DNA of 64,000 nt from Lumbricus rubellus (lineage: Eukaryota; Annelida; Clitellata; Crassiclitellata; Lumbricidae). The DNA lies in NCBI GenBank assembly GCA_945859605.1, contig OX243827.1:8326717-8390716 (forward strand). The letters are read 5' to 3'. Numbering within the stretch: the first letter of the stretch is position 1; every line of letters starts with the position of its first letter. Below the pieces are notes generated by a model. The model made no database searches, had not been told where the DNA came from, and was given only the letters and a program-made list of their open reading frames with translations. The translations under genes were made by a program, and so were the position numbers. Below, piece by piece: positions 14,801 through 25,200 of the stretch.

Positions 14801-15432
14801 ATAAACAAATTTAAACAAATAAATAAATAAAAAATATACAATAAAAAATAAAATCAAATTATTTTTAAATCAATTTAAATAAATAAAATAATATAAAATA
14901 GATTAAATAAATAAAATAATTAATTAATTAACTAAATAAATAATAAAATAAATAAATAAAATAAATAATTAATTAACTAAATAAATAATTAACTAAATTA
15001 TAAATAACTAAATTTAAATAAATTTAACTAAATTTAAATAAATTGTTAGATACAATATGAAATATACCAGAGAAGAAAGTGGAGAAATTGTCACTTGGAT
15101 TTTAAGTATGACCTTGTATCAATGTAGGCCTATTTTCTCGGTCAACATGCTCATAATTCATAAACTCATAGCACCCTCGTGGGCTTTCTTTGAGTCCCAT
15201 GCCGGCCACTTTAGCAAATGGTAGGAGAGTTGTTGATGCTGTTATTTCTATAAATCAAGGCATAAATGATTTCTTAGGATTAAGAAAAAATTACACTTGG
15301 AGCAGGAAATTGGTCTCGAGAGACACAGATATGATCCCGCGAGACTGGAAAAATGGAAATGTTCTGGAATGCCTAGTCTTTACAGATAGTTTTGTCGGTA
15401 GAAAAGTTCTATCATTATTGTTATTTATCATT

Positions 15433-15478
<46 letters not shown>

Positions 15479-17333
15479 GTGTCATCGTCGTCTTCATCAA
15501 CATCATCATCGGCGGCGGCAGCAGCATCGTCATTGCTGCTGCTGCCACTGCTACTGCTGCTTCCACCACTACAACTACTACTACCACTTCCACTATTACT
15601 TCTATTACTTTTAATTTTTATTATTCCATTGCCTGATCTTTAAGAATCTCAAAACTGTCCTATTCAGCTGTGGTTGGATAGGCGGGAGTGCTTCTGCGCA
15701 GCCTGCCTTGAAGAGACACTATATAAAATCTCCTAAATTATAATAATAACACTTTTGCATGCACTTGGATCAAACACCTCCATTGCCTACAAATAGGGCC
15801 AAAAAAATAAATAATAATAATAATTTCAATTACTATATAATAATATCAAATTATCAAACCTGTAAGTTTTGCCTTACAAGGGTAGCACTCTTATCAATCA
15901 GCCCGCCCGCCCTGTTATGAGTTCCACAGGAAGAGCTATAATAAAACTGTATTAATTACAGTCACCTTTTAGAACTGCATGATCCTTCTATACGTTTCTA
16001 TTTACATTGAGTGCATAAGTGTGTATAATAATAATTTTAGTTTATTGAACAATCCGGTTGACAGACCACAACAGTGAACAGTTATGCAGTTATCTTAATT
16101 ACCATCAATCTCAACTACTAACAGAACAGACGGCCTGCATACAATGATGATGATGATGATGATAATGTGAATATCTTGTGTGGGCAGTGAATTGCGTGTG
16201 CCTGTGAAACAGCAATCCATAGCAATCTGCACTCTAAGCACCAGTCTAAGTGGGGGAAAAAAATTAAGCACTTTTACATGTACTTGGATCAAATTCCTCC
16301 ATTGCCTACCCCTAACCCCCCCCCCCCCCCAGATACACCGTTGAACCATAGCCCCATCACCCTGGTCTTTCAAACAGCACAAGATCTAAGCGCACCAAGC
16401 CCAATGAGGGTCAGTAAAACTCAGTATAGGCAAGGGGACACACCCAAGAGAGCTAGGTATCAAGATGAGTGACAGTGGTGTGTATGCTTCCTCTGCTTTG
16501 TCAAACAACCAATACTCTTGACGAAATGTTTAGTTATGCAATACCAAGTATGGCCACAGCATGACTAATTCATTCCTAAACCCAGTAATGTCTGCTAAAA
16601 CCATACACTAAGCTTTTGCAATAATAATGCCTACAGACATAATTAGATTATATCGATAAATTGTACTTTAAATAAGAATAAAAAACCATATAATTATGTC
16701 GACAGCATACTGTTGTCGTTTTTATAATTACAATGACATAATAATGTCTACTGCAGGCTATAATTAGCCACTGATGTTTAGGTGCCCATAAAGTGAACAC
16801 GACCAAGTTCAGGCATTTCAAGCAATCATCATTTACCAGCCCTCAGGCCCTGCATACACACACATACTTGTACATGTCATATGCACACATACACACATGC
16901 ATACGTACGTACACATATACATACCTATGCACATACACACATACATACATACATACATGCATACGTATGTACGTACATACATACATACGCACATACATAC
17001 ATACGCACATACATACATACATACATACATACATACATACATACATACATACATACATACATACATACACACAGCAATAAATGCACATACGCAGTACAAA
17101 CGCACATGTATACAGACGCACACACACATGGACACACAGAACTGCTGATCGCCTTCAAAGCACAAGAACACTTGGAACAGTGATAGCGGACCTCTTCTAC
17201 TTATTCAGCCTCTCAACCTCCCTCCTGCTGCTGTTGGACACTGCCTGGACATGTTGGCCTAGAGTGTATAGGTCTACTGCTGCCTATAGCGATGGAAATG
17301 TTAACAGCTTCACGGTGGTGGTGGTGGTGGTGG

Positions 17334-17414
<81 letters not shown>

Positions 17415-18274
17415 CGATGATGATAATGACGATGATGACGTTGATGACACAGACAAACTGGAAAACAGTAGCAATGATAGGCATATAAAAAGTCATTGTT
17501 CTCAAATAATAACCAAATATATGTATGCCCACGTTAGTTTCAATCAGCCAATCAATTAATCAATTAATCAATCAATCAATCTTTGTCAGACCCAGATAAA
17601 TTGAAATCGACAATTCATACAAATAAATGGTACAGCCTCTTCAGATACAAAAAGATACCCGAAATTGACAGGAGGCCCCCGCCCTTAACTAGGGTAACCT
17701 ATTTACACTAGAAGCAATAAGATCCCATAAAAATAGGTTAGGTGTGCATTGTAGATGGTAATTTAGAAAAGCCAAACCTCCAATGTTCAGCACTGATACA
17801 TAGATGAAGTGTCTGTAATCCCAAGCCACTTATGGATGACAGGATAATTGAAACAAACCAATACAGAATGTCACTTGAACAAACACCTCTCACTCCTCAG
17901 CCATCAGATTTCAAAGTGAAATGAAATTCAAATCCTGAAGACAATTCTAGATGGCAAACACGTGCTCAAAAGATGACAAATCAGTCAAGGCCTTATTTAA
18001 ATTTTTCTGCTTAATAAGACTAATATCATGTAGAGGGTCAGGGCATAGGCAGGACCTTGTACTGCTTTAAAGACAGCTTAGCAGCAATTACACATGTACT
18101 GTTTACAAGACATCATTTGCAATAATATTGATGGTGGTGGTGGTGGTGGTGGTGGTGGTAGTGGTTGTGGTGATAGTGGTTGTGGTGATAGTGATGGTGG
18201 TGGTGATGTTAGTGGTGCTGGTGGTGGTGGTGCTGGTGGTGGTGGTGATGATTATGATTATGATTATGATTATT

Positions 18275-18370
<96 letters not shown>

Positions 18371-21300
18371 CTGATGATGCTGATGATGATGATGATGAGT
18401 TCTCTGCCCGAAGGCAGGTTACAGTAATATTAAATTCTGAATAATATTAATCACGTGAGTACTGGCAGATTCAGTGTATGCATCAGCACATCATGTGCTA
18501 ATTAATATTAAGAGATGCAGTTCTGGTTGTGGGCTATGAACCTATATTATACCGGTAATAGGTGTGGCTATATTAACTCTACCCATTATCACGTGGGAGG
18601 AAACGGCACTATTGTCTACATATGCAAAAAATTTAATGACTTTAGGATTGTATGTTATTTTAGCCTAACTGCCTAGCATGCCATCTGGTGGGGATATGGT
18701 GAATAGTTACATGCTGACGTGATGATCATGACGTGGATTTGATACCCGCTACCCCCACCCCCGCCGGGGCAGAAATTTGCAACGAGATTTCTGTTCCACA
18801 AGCACCCCCTAGCCGACTCAGCTATGATGAGTACACTGACCTCACGGTCAGTGGATGATGAGACGGCGAGGGAGAGGATTGGCCACCGCCCTCATATGCC
18901 GAGGCCTTGAAAATGAAGGCGCTAACACTTCATCCCCATTGGCTAGCCCTCCGGGCTAGCTAGACGGGATATCATCATCATCATCACCCCCACCCCCACA
19001 AAGTTGACTCAGCCTTCCATTCCATAGGGGTGCCTGTAAACGAGCAGTAGGGTCTATGAGCGCCCTGCAGGCTGCCATGCATTCAAATGTGACCTATGTT
19101 GAACTTGTAAGATGGTGCCCTGTGCTTGGTTATTGAGTTACAGATGGGAGTACATGATTACGATTACGATTAGGTTCCCTGTGGTTGGTCCAAGTTTCTA
19201 GAATGGTTGCTTAGGAGCCTCAGCCTATGACAATAGCCAACACAATGTGGATGTTAACAATAGCATCTTTATGGAGTATGGACTTTTTCCATAGGTGCTG
19301 CTGAGCACATTATAAGGAAGAGGACATCTGAGGAACTGCTTGCATGAATAACTCAGCCACTGCTCACACGTTGGCAGTGCCAGTCCCAAACATGGATAAA
19401 TGAGGAGGGCCACACTAATGATCGTTATTATCCCACGGTGCCCTTAAACTGAAACTATACTACAAAATAATTACAATACCGATACTGAGCGCGGTCAAAT
19501 GGTATCAAGTCTGCCGTGAAAAAATCGATGTAAATGAACCCATAACGGTCCGAAGCGGTTAACACATCAATAAATCAATCAATATTTATAAAGCGCCCGT
19601 CAGAGCGCTTCACTCAGCGGCACTCCCATCCCCACCCAGGCTAGGGGCAGAACAACCGTCTTTTAAATAGATTGGTAAAACTGACCATGTGCTTACCAAT
19701 TTCAGAGCTTTTGTTGATTGTTGTAATCTTATGTAAATCCAATTCGTACAAAATTATGTTTTGTCTCATACAACGGAAAACGAAGAAGTATGTCCTATAT
19801 GCAAAAACAGTCTTGTACAAACTGGCAATACGAATATATCCGATATTAGGTAAGTCAATACGACCGATAAATGGAAGTGCTGACTGGACATCACGCAGAC
19901 CAATTATTAGTCAACAATAGTCTATCTCTCGAAGATGCGTGGGTGCTGAGTAGATATAAAAATCTTAGAAACATAGGCCTGCTGAGCGGGTAATGTGCAT
20001 GGTAGAATACCATGATCTCACCCCTGTCTATATGGACGCCGGTATACACGATCTGACTCACTATGTAAGCTTATACAGCATTACGCATAGTCTCGGTTGG
20101 TTACTGATTAGTTACAACAATTTGAGCGTCTTATTCGTCAGTGCCCTCATTATAGAATGTTTCTCTGTTTATGTAAGCATAAAGGTGACGTCATAATACC
20201 CAAACCTGCAATTACCGTTTTGGAGCGGTGCCAGTCCCAATTAAGCGTCAAGAAGGAGGGGCATCCTAGTCATCAGTGTTATAAGTTTATAACAGAAAAT
20301 TAAATAGAAAATTCCCCAACCATCTTCAACACCTGACGTTCCATGGTGTTGCCAGTCTCCCTATGCCTGGATAGAGGGGGGGGGGACGAGGGTGAGAACT
20401 ATGTGTAGCAAATCATCAAGCTGCTATTGTAGCTATAGATTTATATAGCGCCTTATTTCGCAGAATGAATATTATTCCGAAGTGCTCTGTTATGACATGC
20501 ATCCTTCATAAGTGCAGAACTAAACACATTAGCTGAACAAGTTCCAGGAAGAAGAGCAATCCAAAGACAACCTGAGTGGTAGAATTTGAGATGAGACAGA
20601 GACAGAGAAAGATGGAGACAGATACAGACAGATAGACAGACAAACAGACATACAAAGACAGAGACAAAGAGATGTAAAATAGTGATCCAGAAAGAAGAGT
20701 TCCGCACAGAGTGGATGGAAGGGAATTCCAGAAGAAAGGTCCAATGATGGTTGATGGCCAGCCAGGCTTCTCCCTCGCTGTCTGATCCTCCCAACGACAG
20801 TGTACGGTCGATGTACTCATTCCAACTGAGTTGGCAGATGGCACAGGAGTAGATGGAGCAGAACTGCCTTAAAAGAAACTGCCTGAAATTTCTGACAGCC
20901 AATCATATTAGCCACTATAGACTGAAACATATGCCACAGTTAATACACCGATCTTTTTACATCTGCATACCAGACCCCTGCCAAGCAAAACTGAAATAGC
21001 TCAAATACTAAACGGGTGCATAGTAATACCAGGAGTCATCATTATCATGGGCTAAATATTCACTATACTTCCTATATATACTCAGTACAAATTCAGTACT
21101 TAAGTCCTCAGGCTTTGTTTGCCTGTTTCAGCCAATGTCTTAAGATCATTTCATTCCAGCACCGATGGAAGACGTGCTACATATTGTGGGGCACGGTGGT
21201 GTAGTGGTGGTGTCGGTGCTTTGAATCCGGAGGGTTCCAGGTTCGAATCCACCTCAAGCCGCCATGTATGAACTTTCAGCAAGTCCTTCACTCGCAATTG

Positions 21301-22228
21301 CTCAAGCGCTTCGGCATGAAACTCCGGTTCAGTGTCCATGCTGTAGTCGGGAGCGCTTCTGAGTAGCATTCTTGAAGAGGTGCTATGACAAGTGCATATA
21401 CATAGTTACATACATAATCATCATGAATTATACTAAATCCAAAATACATTTCCTTTGGTGTGACAGATGACTCACAATCCATTCACTCCTTTCACATGAA
21501 AAAAATGATGAGTATAACTGTATCAATTATGGCACTCAAGATTCCTATCTGTCAGTCAAAACCTAATAATTACTGTCCCAATAATTAAAAGCGTTTTGTA
21601 AATGAATCCTACGTCAATACGACAATCACATGGTCCACATATTCTACAGAAAGCAAAAAAACACATGAGCAAATCCTGGAAGAGCTAAAAGTGGCCAAAT
21701 TATATTACCAGTATTCACCAGTTCCATAAAAACTAGTGTTTTATCTCGAGTGTGTTAGTTCATAGCAAACACATTCTCTACTAAACCACTTGGCATCACG
21801 CTTTATACGGACTCTGTTTGCTCGTGCCACTGTCGACATTATACGGTAATGTCTGTTGACATTATACGGTAATGTCATTCAATGAAGTCTCCTAAAGTAG
21901 CTCCACACGAACGCTCTTCTCCATCCATTGCTTACCAAGGTCACATTCATTCGGCTGTGTCGACCGTATACTATACAATGTATAGTATACATACTGCGGT
22001 TTTATTACCACACAGGCTCAAGGCGATGGCAGTGGAAACTAGTGCTTAGCATGCAGAGCTGCCAATTCAAAGGCAAGACCATTTATAAATTTTGCTACTC
22101 CAGCAGGATAATTACCTGGAACAAATTAAATCAACTTATATCACAACTCACTTTAGAAACTGAAGTTAAGTTTAGTTAATTTTATAAACTCTTTGTGTGT
22201 GTGTGTGTGAACATAGTAATAATAATAA

Positions 22229-22273
<45 letters not shown>

Positions 22274-25200
22274 TAATAAATAACAACAACAACAATAATA
22301 ATAATAACAACAATTGTTATTATTATTTTATATTATTATTATTACTATTATAATCATAAATTATACGATTTATGTATGTAAGCTTATGTATGTGTGCATG
22401 CATGCATGTATGCATGACATTACACATATGTATGCAACTATGCATGTATGTATGTATATATATTTATGGACATGGTCTTCATCATAGATGTAAAAAACGA
22501 TGAAATAAAATAAAAAACGGTAAAAAACGACGTTTAAAAAAAAAACGACAAAGAAACGATAAAAAACGGAAACGGAAAATAATTTGACTTTGCTACATCT
22601 AAAACCGCATTTTACCCTTGAAAACGTTGATTAGGAACCTACTACACGCAGGCTATCTCTTAAATGATCATGTTAAACGATGAAATAAGGACTTTAGTTA
22701 GCTGAATCCTTGAGAGTTGGCGGAAAACATAAGGAATATCAGAAAAAATTAAAATTAAGTGAAATATTAACAGAAAGTAAATGAATAAATAAAGATAAAG
22801 AAATAATAAAAAAAAACGATTAAAAAACGATGGGAAAAATAAAAAACGAAAAAAACGACGTTTTTTGGGAGAGAATAAAAAACGGAAAAAAACGTTTTTT
22901 ACAACTATGGTCTTCATAGGGGAGAAAATATATCCTCTTTCGGGGGGGGACGTCCGGGTGTATAACTGTCTGCGGGAATGTGTCCAGAGGAAAATGTCCT
23001 ACACCCAGAACATTGAGTAGGTCCCTAACTCACAAGTACTCAGCGCTATCAACTTTCTAGTCCTCTGGTCTTGTTTGCAATTCGGAACTTCGGAGGGAGG
23101 GCAATATCAAATACAATTGCATCCTGTTGTGTATAATCTGTTCAAAGGTCTCTATAATAATTATCATCTCCACATGGAATTGATTCTCCTATGACTCAGC
23201 ACGTCGTTTTGACTCTTTTGAGTCATGTCAAACAAGCGTAACACCACTGCACTCAAAAAATCACTTATGCGGTCACACGGCAAGGCCAAAAGTGTTCAAC
23301 TTCGTCTAAAAATCTGCAAATGGATATAATAATATTTGCCTGAAGCCAACACGATTCCTTTAAAAATTCTGTTTATCTACGAATCAATATCTTATCTGTA
23401 CATCACTGTTACTAGCAAATCTGTTTGCATGTATGCCTGTTTCTCTCTGTCTTTTTGCTTTTATGCCTGTCTCTCTCTGTCTGTCAGCCTATCTGTCTGT
23501 CTATTTATTTATCTGTCTCTGCTATCCGTCAGCATTTAATCCAGTCTCTCTGTTTTGGGGGGGGGGGAAATCCAGGCTTCTAGGGGAGGAGGGGGAGGAA
23601 CAAACCACCGTTTAAGCACTGCAGTGTCCATGTACACATGTCAGATCTTCAAGAGTACCAACGTACAGGAACTACATTTCCGACCAGCGGCAATATTGGT
23701 CTCGTCGATGTATGTGTGCACAGTGTTCTTATGTTTCCACGAAATCATCGCCGTAGACGTTGATATCAATCTATAAATCGAGCAGCGATTATTTTGTCGA
23801 TTATTTTGTCGATTATTTTGACGATTATTTTGACGAAAGTGCAAACCTGACTTTTCCTATCAAGCAGAAATCCAGGCATGGGAAATATGACTGCAGTCAG
23901 CCAAAACATGGAGCGTTTAATCGACATTGGGGGCGGAAATTGTATCTGTTTATACAAGCAGAAGACAGACAGACAGACATACAGACACACAGACAGACAG
24001 AAAAACCGACAGAAATACATGCAGACAACACATGCAGACAACACATGCAGAAGACAGACAGACATACAGACAGACAGAGAGGCAGACAGAAAAACAGACA
24101 GAAACAAGCAGACAATCACACACAGACAGACAAACAGACACACCGCCAGACAGAAATACATGCAGACAACACATGCAGACAACACATGCAGACAACACAT
24201 GCAGACAAAAAGACACAACCAGACAGACAAGACATGCAGACAGAAAACAATAAAACAATCAGACAACACACACACCACAACCACAGAGAAAATGTTGGTC
24301 TGCAGACAACCAGAAAAAAAACACACAGGCAAATAATCACACAGACATACACACACACCGATACACAAACAGACAGACACAGACAATCAGAAAGGCAGAC
24401 AGACAGATAGAGAGACAGATAGCAGCAACAGAAAGCTACACGCAGAGACAGAGACAGAGAGATTAACTAACTATATAGACAGATAGAAATACCCTGCAAT
24501 ACCTGTTCAACATACTCTTCACCATACCACCTTTTAATGAAAAGTTATCAAGTGCAAATCAATGGTAGCATACAACGACCTCAGCAAAAGACAAAACTAT
24601 CCCAACCACCTGTAACACCTTCGCGCATTATTACGTATGCAAATGCTCATTACGATCTTCTCGTTGCATGCATAAATATCATTTCGTGTCAGACTACATG
24701 TACACGCACAGTCACAGTACAGAATTAATTATTTATCAGTAGGAAGAGACACAACAACCAATCAGACTAATTAATTACATGTATTTAAATATATATTTAT
24801 ATATATATGTGTGTACATATATAATATATATATATAAATAATATATAATATATGATTATTAATTATATAAAATCTGATCTGATGTGTTGTGATCAAGACA
24901 ACCAAAAATCCTATGTTTTACTCGTCAGGGAGTATGAAGGAATTGTTTTGAAGGGCGGGGTTGAGTCGATGGGCACCCACAGGATTTTTCAGGGAGGCAC
25001 TCAGTCACGGCCAAGAGAGTTAGTTGCGTAATATTTGTGGGGTGCGGTGGTGTAGTGGTGGATTAGGTGCCTTGAAGCCGGAGGGTTCCAGGTTCGAATC
25101 CACCTCAAGCTGTTGTGTACTGTGTAGGCTTGTAGGGACCTTGAGCACTTCACTTGCGTGAAACTCCAATGCAGTGTCCTGTCCACACTGTAGTCGGGAG

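Noticed and set aside
18129..18400. Gly- and Asp-rich open frame
   Set aside because: GGT/GAT microsatellite; all three triplet frames are open.
21185..21255. A tRNA gene
   Set aside because: The A and B boxes belong to a SINE with a shared body and LINE-like tail; no full cloverleaf is present.
24017..24210. CRISPR-like spaced repeats (CATGCAGACAACA)
   Set aside because: Repeats are short and contiguous, without unique spacers of constant length, in a eukaryotic microsatellite.
23955..24445. Long open frames rich in Thr/Asp/Arg/Gln, 100-200 codons
   Set aside because: CAGA-type repeats lack stops in several frames and show no codon bias.
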